Shown here: piece by piece, positions 18,564 through 28,015 of the stretch
How the letters are laid out: every line of letters starts with the position of its first letter
How positions within the stretch are numbered: position 1 is the stretch's first letter
Translations under genes and position numbers: made by a program
Origin: Treponema sp.
Lineage (GTDB): Bacteria > Spirochaetota > Spirochaetia > Treponematales > Treponemataceae
Assembly (NCBI GenBank): GCA_017934745.1
Contig: JAGBIY010000015.1
Span: 1-64,000 of the forward strand
Reading direction: 5' to 3'
DNA: 64,000 bases
The notes under the pieces: model-generated
Seen by the model: the letters and a program-made list of their open reading frames with translations, nothing else
What the model was told of the DNA's origin: nothing
Databases searched by the model: none

Positions 18564-20354
18564 CTAGAAAGTGAATTTTATGACCTCCGTTTCCGATTTG
18601 TGGCGCGTCTTGAGGAAGAGTGTCCTCGTGGATTCCCTATAGACGTATCCAGACGACGCGTAGACTTCGAACCGGGCGTCGGAATGGTATGACAGTCCGT
18701 AGATGTTTATGTCCTTGAAGTTCGGAAGGTTGCTTATTATCTGGAAGTGCATGCTTCCGACGCTGTGCTTCATCGTGAGGTTCGCCGTGTTCCCCCGTTC
18801 TGTGTAGGAAACCAAGTCCGCCGCAGTCCACGTCCAGATGTTCTTTTCCCTGTTGAGCATGACGAAGTGCGGATAGTGCCTGTTCGCCGTTATGACCGGG
18901 TAGACTTCCGATATCGTCATCAAATCGGGGGTGCCCTGCGTCAGGGCCGTGTTCGTTATGGCGTATCCGGCCGTGATGTGCTCCTGGCTTCCGTTCCTGT
19001 TTCCATAGTTTATGAGTGCTGAGCCTGTCTCAAGCGCGACGAGGGAGGAGACGGGGGTGTCCTTGTCGTTTATCGTGAGCGAGGACTCCGTGAGGACGCA
19101 GCCTTCCTCTATCGTCGAGAGACACTTTTCGATTGTCGGAGCGAGGTATTCCGCGAGATTCTCCATCTTGTAGTCCACGAGCTTCATGTAGGTCCTGAGA
19201 ATTCCTGTCGCCTGGGCTATCGTTATCGCGATGTCCTGCTCGTCCGCGTTCCTGGCGGAAAGCTCGCCGATTATCGCGCTCGGAAGCGAGAGCATCTTCT
19301 TCACGCTGTCCGTCTCTCCGAACAGGTATATGAAGTCCGCCAAATCCTCTACGGTGAAGATTCCGAGCGAATTCTGCGTGAGTTCTGTCATGTTCGCGGC
19401 GTTCTCTATCATTTCCCGCATGTTGTCGGTCTTCATGTTCATGCTGGGCTTCATCGCCTCGAGCGCGCCGAAGTACGGAGCGGAAAGGTATGTCCTCTTT
19501 GAGCCTTTCTTGAACGAATCCGGCACCGCCTCCACCGCTTCCGCGTACTTTCCCTGTTCCGCCATCTCGGCGACGTACGACACGATGCTCGACTCGTTCA
19601 TCTGCGCTGAACTGTGCATGAAGGAGTCCGTCGTTCCCTCTATCAGAATCCTCTTCATCTCGCTCATGCAGGCGTCGTAAGTCGACTTCAACGCTATCGT
19701 GGAATCGGGGTCGACGGAAGCGAACGTGAAGATTGTGGATGGATCGTATGTCGCGAACGTCGCGAAAGGAGTCTTCGACGTGAGTGTCAGAAGCTCGTCC
19801 GAAAGTCTGGGGGCGGAGAACGCGAACATGGAATTCTTGGAGCTGAAAATCTGTCTGAAATTCGACTTGTCAGTAACTGAATATCCTGAATTCGGTTTGA
19901 AATTCAGTGTCAGCTGCGACGACTCTTTCGGAATCTTCGCGAAAACGGAGAGCGTCGCCGTCGGTGTCGTGTCGCTGACAGTGAACGTGATGCTCACGTC
20001 GTCGGAAAAATAGAACACGACCGAGAGGGGGCTTGGCTGCTCGTATGATTTGAGCACGAGAGGTTTCGATATCGTCTGCTCGAACGTGCCTTCCTCGTTC
20101 GCGATTTTCGACGCGAGCACCGCCGGGAAGACTTCGTCGGCCGTGAAAGATATTCCCTTGAACGAGACCTGGAGGGAATTCTTGAGCGATGTCGCTCCGG
20201 TCTTGTCCTGCGTCTGCGCAAGGGATATTCTGAGAGACCCAAAGTTCTTCGATATGACCGATTCGTTTCTAAATTGAAGGACGAAAATGCCGACAATTAT
20301 AACACTGTACAAAATGATGAGACCTATGGATTTTCTGACTGGATGCAAAAACAT
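18564..20354 (-). CDS. Unknown membrane-anchored exported protein
   Basis: I do not recognise a family for this 596-residue protein. Residues 9-27 form a single hydrophobic signal-anchor (IGLIILYSVIIVGIFVLQF) after a short positive start, so the bulk should be periplasmic. The region 40-215 is beta-rich. The region 220-420 is mostly helical and repeat-like. The C-terminal 170 residues return to beta structure with aromatic-rich segments. No enzymatic motif, cysteine cluster or lipobox is seen. It is divergent from the TPR gene across only 53 nt, so the two share a regulatory region. No Shine-Dalgarno sequence precedes the ATG. TAAACT ends 6 nt upstream, so this may be another leaderless gene. 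Confidence 0.75.
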   Translation of the reverse strand: MFLHPVRKSIGLIILYSVIIVGIFVLQFRNESVISKNFGSLRISLAQTQDKTGATSLKNSLQVSFKGISFTADEVFPAVLASKIANEEGTFEQTISKPLVLKSYEQPSPLSVVFYFSDDVSITFTVSDTTPTATLSVFAKIPKESSQLTLNFKPNSGYSVTDKSNFRQIFSSKNSMFAFSAPRLSDELLTLTSKTPFATFATYDPSTIFTFASVDPDSTIALKSTYDACMSEMKRILIEGTTDSFMHSSAQMNESSIVSYVAEMAEQGKYAEAVEAVPDSFKKGSKRTYLSAPYFGALEAMKPSMNMKTDNMREMIENAANMTELTQNSLGIFTVEDLADFIYLFGETDSVKKMLSLPSAIIGELSARNADEQDIAITIAQATGILRTYMKLVDYKMENLAEYLAPTIEKCLSTIEEGCVLTESSLTINDKDTPVSSLVALETGSALINYGNRNGSQEHITAGYAITNTALTQGTPDLMTISEVYPVITANRHYPHFVMLNREKNIWTWTAADLVSYTERGNTANLTMKHSVGSMHFQIISNLPNFKDINIYGLSYHSDARFEVYASSGYVYRESTRTLFLKTRHKSETEVIKFTF

Positions 20355-20407
20355 TCGATTAGTTTAGTTAATTCAAATCAAAAAATAAATGATGCATTGA
20401 GGTATTT

Positions 20408-21874
20408 ATGAAGATTTTGCAGAAATCAATTGCTGTTGCCTTGTCAGCCGCGCTTTTTTCGGGAATGGCGTTCGCCGCCTCCAACACGAGTTCCGCCAAG
20501 AAAAATTCGGCAGGAGGAGTGAGGACGGTCGCCAGGTCTGAATCCGCGTCTCCGAGCGACGTACAGTTCGCGCAGAGCGTGAGCGACGCCCTTGAAAACG
20601 GCTCCATCGAAGACGCTTTGGCTCTGTTCGACTCCTACGCCACCGAGGACTCGTCCCTTCTTTCGCTCAAGGCCGGGCTTCTCCTGTCTTCCGGGAACGT
20701 AAAGGATGCCGACTCGATAGCGTCGAAGCTTCTCAAGGAGAATCCTGACGACATCGGCGTCCTTGAGCTGAACATGATGATAGCGAAGAAGAAGAACGAC
20801 GCCGTGAAGAAGAACCAGTACCTCAGGAAAATCATCAAACTCGACCCGAAGAACTGCGAGGGCAACATAGAGCTTGGCGACGAGCAGTCCCTCAGGAAGA
20901 ACTTCCCGCTCGCCCTCAAATACTACAAGACCGCGTGGATGAGCGACCCGACAAACATGGAGGCCATGTTCGGCTGCGGAAAGATGAGCTACTACACTTC
21001 CAAGGACAAGGACGCGCGCGACTTCTTCAACAGGATGCTCAGGGTCGACCCGGAGAACGCCCAGGCGCTTTCGTACCTCGGAAAGCTCGAAGGGGAGAAC
21101 AAGAAGTACAAGGCCGCCTACGACTACACCAACAGGGCCATCGCCAGCGACCCGAACAACTACGACTGCTACATGGACCTCGGAACGTTCTCCCGCTACC
21201 TCGGAAAATACGACGAGGCCGAGGCCGCTTGGAAGAAGGCCACCGAAATCGACCCGGACTACTTCCTCGCGTACGCCTACCTCGCAGGACTCTACGACGA
21301 GATGGAGAGGGACGACGACGCGTACGAAGCCTACATCATGGTCGTCAAGAAAAACCCGGACTACTACTACGCCTACGAGTCCATCGGTCTCCACTCATGG
21401 AGAAAGGGCGACTACGAGCTTTCAAGGAAGGCTTTCGTGGAGGCCGCCAAGAAGAATCCCGACAACATCTCCTATCCTCTCATGGCGACGGCGTGCTACC
21501 TCAAGCAGAAAAACACGGTCAAGGCCAAGGAATACTCGGATTCCGTCCTGAGGAAGATTTCCGACAAGTCTTCACTCGACTACAAGATGCTCCGCATGTA
21601 CCACGACCAGATAGGCGACATGGACGTTGTCCTTGCCGTCCAGAAAGCCCGCAACGATTCTTCTTCGAGCGGTTCGATTTCCAACAAGAGCGGAAAATAT
21701 CTGTACTACCTTGCGCTTTACTACGATTTGAAGGGCGATGTCTCTCTCGCCCAGAAGTACTATGTGGAGGTGTGCGCAATCCAGAGTCCGATGTTCTTCG
21801 AGTACAGGCTCGCGAAGTGGGCGAAGACCGCCGACAGCGACGACACCGTGCGCGAAGTGAACAAGGCCGAGTGA
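20408..21874 (+). CDS. Secreted tetratricopeptide repeat protein
   Basis: The 488-residue protein starts with a signal peptide (cleavage expected after SGMAFA, about residue 23), followed by a Ser-rich linker. From about residue 55 a solenoid of at least eight TPR units follows, recognisable by repeated FNRMLRVDPENAQAL, ATEIDPDYFLAYAYL and VVKKNPDYYYAYESI phases every 34 residues. TPR solenoids bind proteins, so a periplasmic scaffold role is an inference. A GAGG site precedes the ATG. The traB-like gene follows after 33 nt with its own ribosome site, so the two form an operon. Codons are strongly C/G-ending. The natural partner is unknown. Confidence 0.85.
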   Translation: MKILQKSIAVALSAALFSGMAFAASNTSSAKKNSAGGVRTVARSESASPSDVQFAQSVSDALENGSIEDALALFDSYATEDSSLLSLKAGLLLSSGNVKDADSIASKLLKENPDDIGVLELNMMIAKKKNDAVKKNQYLRKIIKLDPKNCEGNIELGDEQSLRKNFPLALKYYKTAWMSDPTNMEAMFGCGKMSYYTSKDKDARDFFNRMLRVDPENAQALSYLGKLEGENKKYKAAYDYTNRAIASDPNNYDCYMDLGTFSRYLGKYDEAEAAWKKATEIDPDYFLAYAYLAGLYDEMERDDDAYEAYIMVVKKNPDYYYAYESIGLHSWRKGDYELSRKAFVEAAKKNPDNISYPLMATACYLKQKNTVKAKEYSDSVLRKISDKSSLDYKMLRMYHDQIGDMDVVLAVQKARNDSSSSGSISNKSGKYLYYLALYYDLKGDVSLAQKYYVEVCAIQSPMFFEYRLAKWAKTADSDDTVREVNKAE

Positions 21875-21907
21875 CGTGCGCCGTCAGGTGTGAGCGAGGA
21901 AATATCT

Positions 21908-23137
21908 ATGTCCCAGACAAAAAAAGTTATAGAAGTCAACGGAAAGAGGATTGTCCTGATTGGAACGGCCCACGTCTCGAAAGAGAGCGTCGAGGAGGTC
22001 GAGAGGGAAATCCGGGAGGAGAAGCCCGACTGCGTGGCGATTGAGCTTGACCAGCAGCGGTTCGAGTCGCTGAACGACAGCGAGGGCTACAAGAACGTGG
22101 ACGTGGTGAAGATTCTCAGAAGCGGCAAGGGCTTTTTGATGCTCGCGAATCTCGTCCTCGCGAGCTTCCAGAAGCGCATGGGCGACAACGCGGGCGTGAA
22201 GCCGGGAGACGAGATGCGGGCCGGAATCAACGTGGCGAAGGAGCTCGGAATACCGAGCGTGATGGTCGACAGGCCGATTCAGACGACGCTCAGGAGGGCT
22301 TGGGCGAAAACTTCGTTCTGGGGCAAGTCCAAGCTTTTGGCGGCTCTCTTGGCGAGCGCGTTCGACACGGAGGAAGTCAGCACGCAGGAAGTCGAGAACC
22401 TCAAGAACTCAAGCGAGATGGACAGCATGATGGGGGAGCTTTCGTCCGCGATGCCGACGGTGAAGGAAGTGCTCATCGACGAGCGCGACTTTTATCTGGC
22501 CGCCCACATCTGGAAGTCCGTCACGAAATCTGACGAGGGCGACAACGACTCTAGGAAGAGCGTCCTGGCGGTTCTTGGCGCGGGGCACCTTCCGGGTGTC
22601 GAGCGCAATTTGATGAGGCTTTCGGGCGGGGAAATCGAGCCGGACACGAAGGAAATCAGCGAGCTTCCGAAAAAGTCGGCGGCTGGAAAATTCGCCAAGT
22701 GGCTCATCCCTCTCCTCATCGTTGCGTTGATTGTAGTCGGGTTCTTAATCGGCGGAAAGGAGCTGGCGGTCGATTCCCTCATCAAGTGGTTCGTGTGCAA
22801 CGGACTCCTTGCGGGGCTTGGCGCCATCATCGCTCTTGGGCATCCTCTCGCGGTTCTCGTGTCGATTGTGGGCGCGCCTTTCACTTCGCTTTGTCCGTTC
22901 ATTGGAGTCGGAATCCTTTCGGGCATTGTGCAGGCGGTGTTGAAGAAGCCGAAGGTGCGCGATTTGGAGTCTGTGCAGGACGACGTTTCGAGCGTGAAGG
23001 GCTTCTACAAGAACAGGCTGCTCCGGGTGCTCCTCGTGTTCATCCTTTCGTCGCTCGGTTCTTCTGTCGGGTTCTTCATCGCCGGTTCCAGCCTCGTCGT
23101 GGGCATCACGCAGTCCATATCGGGCATGTTGAATTAA
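21908..23137 (+). CDS. TraB/PrgY family membrane protein
   Basis: The 409-residue protein has the family signature GTAHVS at 19-24 and AIELDQQRFE near 53-62, in a Tiki/ChaN-like putative metalloprotease fold. At least four C-terminal membrane segments follow, starting near residues 262, 300, 325 and 380. Enterococcal PrgY/TraB act on pheromone peptides, and relatives elsewhere are uncharacterised, so the function here is open. The ATG at 21908 has a GAGGAA site 7 nt upstream; an in-frame GTG at 21890 is less likely. It is cotranscribed with the TPR gene. Confidence 0.85.
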   Translation: MSQTKKVIEVNGKRIVLIGTAHVSKESVEEVEREIREEKPDCVAIELDQQRFESLNDSEGYKNVDVVKILRSGKGFLMLANLVLASFQKRMGDNAGVKPGDEMRAGINVAKELGIPSVMVDRPIQTTLRRAWAKTSFWGKSKLLAALLASAFDTEEVSTQEVENLKNSSEMDSMMGELSSAMPTVKEVLIDERDFYLAAHIWKSVTKSDEGDNDSRKSVLAVLGAGHLPGVERNLMRLSGGEIEPDTKEISELPKKSAAGKFAKWLIPLLIVALIVVGFLIGGKELAVDSLIKWFVCNGLLAGLGAIIALGHPLAVLVSIVGAPFTSLCPFIGVGILSGIVQAVLKKPKVRDLESVQDDVSSVKGFYKNRLLRVLLVFILSSLGSSVGFFIAGSSLVVGITQSISGMLN

Positions 23138-23226
23138 AGGAAACTTTCAGACGGGATAATTTTTTGTTTTAGCAAGAGATTTCTCATAAATTTCAATGGA
23201 TTTCTCACATTTGTGAAAGCCGGATT

Positions 23227-23235
23227 TGCTAGAAT
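23227..23235 (+). promoter_or_regulatory. Extended -10 promoter abutting the efflux operon start
   Basis: TG-C-TAGAAT lies 7 nt before the ATG at 23243, and no ribosome-binding sequence is visible between them. Transcription would start on or beside the start codon. Confidence 0.45.
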
Positions 23236-23242
23236 CTTCAAC

Positions 23243-24808
23243 ATGAGATTTGAAACGAAATTGAAGATTTTCGCGCTTCCGGCTTTTTTCGTTTTCTTTC
23301 TGTTCCCGGTGAATTCCGAGACGGTGGAGAAGCTTCTGGCCGGATACCTTGAGAATGACTTGCAGTTGAAGAAATATTCGATAACGGCCGAGTCCAAGGC
23401 TCTGGATTTGAAGAGCGCGAGAATCGAAAACGGCATAAACATCGCTCTTTCCACGGGCGAGATGAAAATAACGACATCAAGCGACAAGACACGCATAACG
23501 GTCAGCCCGAGCGTCTCCGTCGATGTTCCGCAGGCGAGCGACCTGTCTGTGTCAGCATCTTTTCCGCTCACAATCACTGACGGAGAAAAGGAGCTGGAGA
23601 ACGGAAGCATCTCCGCTACAATCGGCATAATATCGGACAAGTCGAAGCAGCGCGAGGTCGCTCTCTTGAAGGCCGAACGGGAGCTTCTTGAAGCCGAGCG
23701 CGCCGTGCAGGAAAGGGCTTTGTCGGCGGAGAAAGAATTCTACACGAGCCTGAAAAGCCTCTACAACAAGGCGATTTCGGTTTTGGACGCTAAGGACGCC
23801 CTCTACGACGACACGACTGATTTGAAGGTTTTGGAGGTCCAGGGCTATTCAAAGTCGTCGGCTTCGTACAGGCAGAAGAATCTTGAGGTGATGAGCGACA
23901 GGCGCGACGTTTTCGAGAAGCAGCGGGCTTTCGAGCGAGAGACTGCGGTTTTCGCGAAGAAGTGCGGCTTCGAGTTTGAAAGAATCTCCGACGCCTCCGC
24001 TACAAGTGAAGATTTCATAAAGTCGGGCGATTCGGCGTACGAGTCGGCAATCTCCTTTCTTCCAAGCGAAATCGCCGTTCCAAAAGAGGAGAACATCTTC
24101 AAATACAAGAAGGAGCTTTACTCGGCTACGGAGCAGGCCGTTTGGGACAGCTACATCGGAAAGCTCACCCGGGCCGCCGACTACGAGATGGAGTTGAAGT
24201 TCACGGGCGAGTACGTGTTCAACGATTCCTTCTATTCCGACAGCGGTTATGTCGATGGAAACGAAATCGAGTACGGCTCCGATTCTGTCGGCGGAAAATT
24301 CACTTTCTCTTGGCGGGGGATAAGCGCGAGCGCGGGTGCGTATTTTCCGACAGGCAAGACGCTGATTGGCGACAAATCCAACGATTCCACCTTCAATCCG
24401 TATTTCGCGCTTTCGCTCTCGATTGTGCCGAACGAATGGAGGCTCGCTAAAATCACAAGGCAGCAGTACGTTCTGGACGAGAAACTTGAGCAGATTGCAA
24501 TTGACTCTGCCGCTGAAGACTATGAGACCGACATTCTGGACAAGGTTTCCACTTTCCACGACCTCAAGTGGACGCAACTTTCAAATAAAGAGGAATACGA
24601 GACTTACACCCAGCTTGAATCGGACATGGCCAAGTGGCTCAGGCAGGGCGTCGTGACGGAGAACGACTACCTCGACGCGAAGAACGACAAGGAAAAAGCC
24701 AGAATCAACATTCTCGTCAACACAATCGACTTTGCGGTGTTCAACGACGAGGTGAAGCTCTTGTTCACAGAAGACGCGGATTCTGTCGATTCGAAAAATC
24801 AGGAATAA
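23243..24808 (+). CDS. TolC-like outer-membrane efflux protein
   Basis: The 521-residue protein has a signal peptide (about residues 1-25, ending PVNS). Two long heptad-rich helical regions follow, about 135-230 and 400-490 (KAERELLEAERAVQERAL and TQLESDMAKWLRQGVV). Alternating beta strands between them fit an outer-membrane barrel, with YEMELKFTGEYVFNDSFYSD as one strand pair. This helical-barrel organisation is that of the TolC/OEP family, though the sequence is divergent. Its position as first gene of an adaptor-ATPase-permease operon supports the assignment. The ATG at 23243 is preferred over a GTG at 23213, because the extended -10 lies between them. It would form the exit duct of a tripartite pump spanning the periplasm. 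Confidence 0.8.
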   Translation: MRFETKLKIFALPAFFVFFLFPVNSETVEKLLAGYLENDLQLKKYSITAESKALDLKSARIENGINIALSTGEMKITTSSDKTRITVSPSVSVDVPQASDLSVSASFPLTITDGEKELENGSISATIGIISDKSKQREVALLKAERELLEAERAVQERALSAEKEFYTSLKSLYNKAISVLDAKDALYDDTTDLKVLEVQGYSKSSASYRQKNLEVMSDRRDVFEKQRAFERETAVFAKKCGFEFERISDASATSEDFIKSGDSAYESAISFLPSEIAVPKEENIFKYKKELYSATEQAVWDSYIGKLTRAADYEMELKFTGEYVFNDSFYSDSGYVDGNEIEYGSDSVGGKFTFSWRGISASAGAYFPTGKTLIGDKSNDSTFNPYFALSLSIVPNEWRLAKITRQQYVLDEKLEQIAIDSAAEDYETDILDKVSTFHDLKWTQLSNKEEYETYTQLESDMAKWLRQGVVTENDYLDAKNDKEKARINILVNTIDFAVFNDEVKLLFTEDADSVDSKNQE

Positions 24809-24823
24809 AAGGGGAGGGCAGAA

Positions 24824-25873
24824 ATGAAAAAGTCCAAGAAGATATTGATTGCCGCGGTTGGCGGCGCGCTTTTGGTGGCCGGGGGAATAGTGGGCGCGAG
24901 GAAAATCGTCTCGTCTTCTTCCGCAGACGACACCGTGTACATCGTCAGGACGGAGACTTACGAGAACGCCATCGAGATAGCCGGAACCGTGTCGGCCGCA
25001 AAGAGCCAGACCCTGCAATCACTGAACGACGGCACCGTGGTGGGCGTGTACAAGAGCGAGGGCGATGAGGTGAAGGCCGGCGACCTCATCGTGCAGCTCG
25101 ACGATTCCGAGCAGCAGTACAATCTCGCCAACCTCGACTACGAAATCTCCGTGGCGCGCATGAACCAGACGACGGGAAAATTGAAGTTGATGCAGACTCA
25201 GCGGAAGTCCCTCGTGCAGAAGATTTCCGACAGGAAAATCGTGGCGACTTTCGACGGCATAATCGCGGATTTGGACGTGGACGTTGGCGACTATCTTGAG
25301 GCGAAGGACTCAATCGGAACCCTCGTGGACACAAGCTACCTTACTGCGGAAGTTGAAATCGCCGAGACGGACGTTTCGAAGCTCAAGGTCGGGCAGAAGG
25401 TCGAATTCTCGTTTCCTGCCTACGATGGCGGTTCCGCGGAGGGCTATCTCGTCTCCTATCCTGCGATTGGCGAAGTCACGAGCCGCGGCGCGACGGTCGT
25501 GAACGCGAAGGTTCGGATAGACGACGTGCCTGAGGGCGTTCTTCCGAATTTCTCTTTCACCGGAAAAATCCAGATAACGGAACCCGAAGACAAGCTGATT
25601 GTCGAGCGATATGCGATTGGACACGACAAAGGAACGGCTTTCGTGGAGATTGTCGGAAGAAACGGAAACACGGAGAAGGTCGAGGTGCAGGTTCAGCCGT
25701 ATGGAACGGATTATGTCGAGATAACGAATGGGCTTGAGGGCGGTGAAGTCCTCAAGGCTCAGTCGAGCGCGTCAAAGAGCGGCCGCATGAGGACGTTCAA
25801 GCGTGGTTCGTCGTCGAAAAACAAAAACAGCGGAGCGGGCGGGCCGATGGGCGGCGGAATGCCTCCGATGTGA
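24824..25873 (+). CDS. Periplasmic adaptor subunit (MacA/HlyD family)
   Basis: The 349-residue membrane-fusion protein has an N-terminal membrane anchor at residues 7-25. The first lipoyl half contains LNDGTVVGVYKSEGDEVKAGDLI. A short helical hairpin of about 50 residues follows, then the second lipoyl half IVATFDGIIADLDVDVGDYL, a beta-barrel and a membrane-proximal domain. The tail is Gly/Met/Ser-rich. It links the inner-membrane MacB-like permease to the TolC-like duct. The hairpin is clearly shorter than in E. coli MacA, so the complex may have a long outer-membrane partner. It begins 15 nt after the TolC-like gene, with a GGGAGGG site. Confidence 0.93.
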   Translation: MKKSKKILIAAVGGALLVAGGIVGARKIVSSSSADDTVYIVRTETYENAIEIAGTVSAAKSQTLQSLNDGTVVGVYKSEGDEVKAGDLIVQLDDSEQQYNLANLDYEISVARMNQTTGKLKLMQTQRKSLVQKISDRKIVATFDGIIADLDVDVGDYLEAKDSIGTLVDTSYLTAEVEIAETDVSKLKVGQKVEFSFPAYDGGSAEGYLVSYPAIGEVTSRGATVVNAKVRIDDVPEGVLPNFSFTGKIQITEPEDKLIVERYAIGHDKGTAFVEIVGRNGNTEKVEVQVQPYGTDYVEITNGLEGGEVLKAQSSASKSGRMRTFKRGSSSKNKNSGAGGPMGGGMPPM

Positions 25874-25907
25874 GGTTCGGACGGACTTTTTGCCAAGGGG
25901 GAATTCA

Positions 25908-26741
25908 ATGGGCGAGAATGTCATATTGATGAGCGACGTGAAGAAGACGTACATAATGGGCGAGGAGAAGGTGCACGCTCTCCGGGGAGTTTCCTTCTCC
26001 GTCAGGCAGGGCGAGTTCCTTTCGATAATGGGCCCGTCGGGCTCTGGAAAGTCCACCTGCATGAACATGATAGGCTGCCTCGACAGGCCGACATCAGGAA
26101 TCGTCAAAATCGGCGGCAAGGAGACTGCGAAGATGACGGAGAAGGAACTTGCGGTGTTGAGGAACAAGACAATCGGCTTCGTCTTCCAGCAGTACCATCT
26201 CCTTCCTTCCATGACCGTGCTCGAGAACGTGATGATGCCGCTCCGCTATCAGGGAATCGAAAAGAACCTCCGGCGGGACATGGCTCTGGACGCGCTTTCC
26301 AAAGTCTCCCTCGGCGACAGGGTGAACCACCTGCCGAACGAGCTTTCCGGCGGACAGAAGCAGCGTGTGGCGATAGCGCGTGCGACCGTCACGAGACCCA
26401 GCATCATCTTGGCGGACGAACCCACGGGCGCGTTGGACAGCAAGACTGGCAGGTCTGTCATGGAGCTTTTCGGCGAGATAAACGCGGCCGGGACGACAAT
26501 CGTCATAGTCACCCACGACCCCAGAATCGGGGACAGCACAAGGCGCTGCATACGAATATTCGACGGGCAGATTCAGAGCGACACGGAAAACCCGGACGCT
26601 GACTTGTCCCTTGCGTTCTCGGAAGATTCCGTGGACTCCCGCATTGTGGAAATCCACCCGAAGATGGTCGTCAAGGAAAAGCCGAAGAATCCAGTCATCG
26701 GAATCGACTTGGATTCCCTTCCAGACTATGCGGAATTTTGA
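25908..26741 (+). CDS. MacB-type ABC transporter ATPase subunit
   Basis: The 277-residue ATPase has Walker A GPSGSGKST near 44-52, the Q-loop in VFQQYHLLPS, the signature LSGGQKQRVAIARA and Walker B IILADEPTGALD, followed by the H-loop VTHD. It matches LolD/MacB-type ATPases. In E. coli MacB the ATPase is fused to the permease, but here they are separate. After about residue 225 there is an unusual acidic C-terminal extension of roughly 50 residues. The ATG at 25908 has an AAGGGGG site. The open frame extends upstream into the end of the adaptor gene, but that part is not coding in this frame. Confidence 0.95.
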   Translation: MGENVILMSDVKKTYIMGEEKVHALRGVSFSVRQGEFLSIMGPSGSGKSTCMNMIGCLDRPTSGIVKIGGKETAKMTEKELAVLRNKTIGFVFQQYHLLPSMTVLENVMMPLRYQGIEKNLRRDMALDALSKVSLGDRVNHLPNELSGGQKQRVAIARATVTRPSIILADEPTGALDSKTGRSVMELFGEINAAGTTIVIVTHDPRIGDSTRRCIRIFDGQIQSDTENPDADLSLAFSEDSVDSRIVEIHPKMVVKEKPKNPVIGIDLDSLPDYAEF

Positions 26742-26759
26742 TTGTTGAGGATGATGAAG

Positions 26760-27950
26760 ATGATAGAAGATTTCATAGACGCGTTCCGCAATTTTTCCAG
26801 AAGCAAGACACGCACGTTCCTCTCACTCCTCGGTGTCATAATCGGAGTCGCTTCCGTAATCGTCATAACGAGCATGGGCGAAAGCTCCACCAGACAGATT
26901 CAGGACACGTTCGGCTCTTCCGGGCTTGACTTGGTTTCCGTGTCGTCGGGAATGATGAGGAGGGGGCGCGACGCGGTGACGCTGAAATTCGACGAGCCTT
27001 TCCGCGCCGACGTGTTCGACAACATACCGAACATAAAGAAAGTCTGGTACAAAAACTCTTTGAGCGCGACCGTGAGCTACGGAGAGACTTCGGTCTCCTA
27101 CAGTGCGACTGCCGTTGAAACCGGCTATCTTGAGATGTGCAAGCTTGAGCTGGACTACGGCTCGTATTTCTCCGTGACCGACGACTTCGTTGGGGCGCAG
27201 AAGATGATAATCGGAAGCGAGGTCGCGTCCGCCCTTTTCCCCGACGGAGATGCGGTTGGAAAAAATGTACTGGTCGTGACGAGCAAGATTCCATTCTCAT
27301 TCAAAGTCGTAGGCGTTTTGAAGGAGCAGTCGAGCGGCATGGAATCCTCCACCACTGGAATCTACATTCCGAGGGGATTCTACTCGAAGAAAATCACCCC
27401 GAATCCGAGCGCCGACACCGTGATGCTCCAGGCGACCGATAAAAGCTTGTGCACGGCAATCGTGACCGACGTGACCAATTACTGTGTCGAAAAATCCGGC
27501 ACGGAAGGTTCCGTGTGGGTCTCTTCGATGCAGACGATGATAGACCAGATGAGTTCGATAACGAGTACGCTGAGCCTCATGCTCTCTGGAATCGCCGCGA
27601 TTTCTCTTCTGGTCGGCGGAATCGGAATCATGAACATAATGATTGTGACCGTGACGGAAAGGCGGCAGGAAATCGGAATCAGGAAGGCCTTGGGCGCGAG
27701 TCCTTTCGCAATCTGCCGCCAGTTCCTCGTGGAAAGCGCGAGCATAACACTCCTCGGCGGCACATTCGGCATCCTCCTCGGCATCGGAATCAGCTTCGCG
27801 GTGGAGTATGTGAAGGGGCAGCCGTTCGCCGTGCAGGTTCCGGCCTGTCTTGTCTCGTTCGTGTTCTCGGTGCTCGTCGGTGTGTTCTTCGGCCTGAACC
27901 CGGCCCGCCGCGCCGCGAAGCTCGACCCGGTGGACGCTCTCGCAAGTTGA
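26760..27950 (+). CDS. MacB-type ABC transporter permease (FtsX family)
   Basis: The permease of about 396 residues has transmembrane helix 1 near residues 20-42 (FLSLLGVIIGVASVIVIT). A large periplasmic MacB core domain follows to about 275. Three C-terminal helices then include the FtsX signature LLVGGIGIMNIMIVTVTERRQEIGIRKALGA. This mechanotransmission-type ABC subunit would drive substrates from the periplasm out through the TolC-like protein. The exact start is uncertain. ATGs occur at 26751, 26754 and 26760, and GAGG at 26747-26750 fits 26760 best. It is the last gene of the four-gene operon. Substrate could be a drug, peptide or lipoprotein. Confidence 0.94.
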   Translation: MIEDFIDAFRNFSRSKTRTFLSLLGVIIGVASVIVITSMGESSTRQIQDTFGSSGLDLVSVSSGMMRRGRDAVTLKFDEPFRADVFDNIPNIKKVWYKNSLSATVSYGETSVSYSATAVETGYLEMCKLELDYGSYFSVTDDFVGAQKMIIGSEVASALFPDGDAVGKNVLVVTSKIPFSFKVVGVLKEQSSGMESSTTGIYIPRGFYSKKITPNPSADTVMLQATDKSLCTAIVTDVTNYCVEKSGTEGSVWVSSMQTMIDQMSSITSTLSLMLSGIAAISLLVGGIGIMNIMIVTVTERRQEIGIRKALGASPFAICRQFLVESASITLLGGTFGILLGIGISFAVEYVKGQPFAVQVPACLVSFVFSVLVGVFFGLNPARRAAKLDPVDALAS

Positions 27951-27998
27951 TTCCTCTTTTTGTCTGTTTTTTGAGTCTTTTGCACAAAATTGAAAATT

Positions 27999-28007
27999 TG
28001 CGATAAT
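27999..28007 (+). promoter_or_regulatory. Extended -10 promoter of radA
   Basis: TG-C-GATAAT ends 8 nt before the radA ATG. A weak -35 (TTTGCA, 27979-27984) lies 17 nt upstream. No Shine-Dalgarno sequence is present, suggesting a leaderless transcript. Confidence 0.45.
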
Positions 28008-28015
28008 TCATTTAT

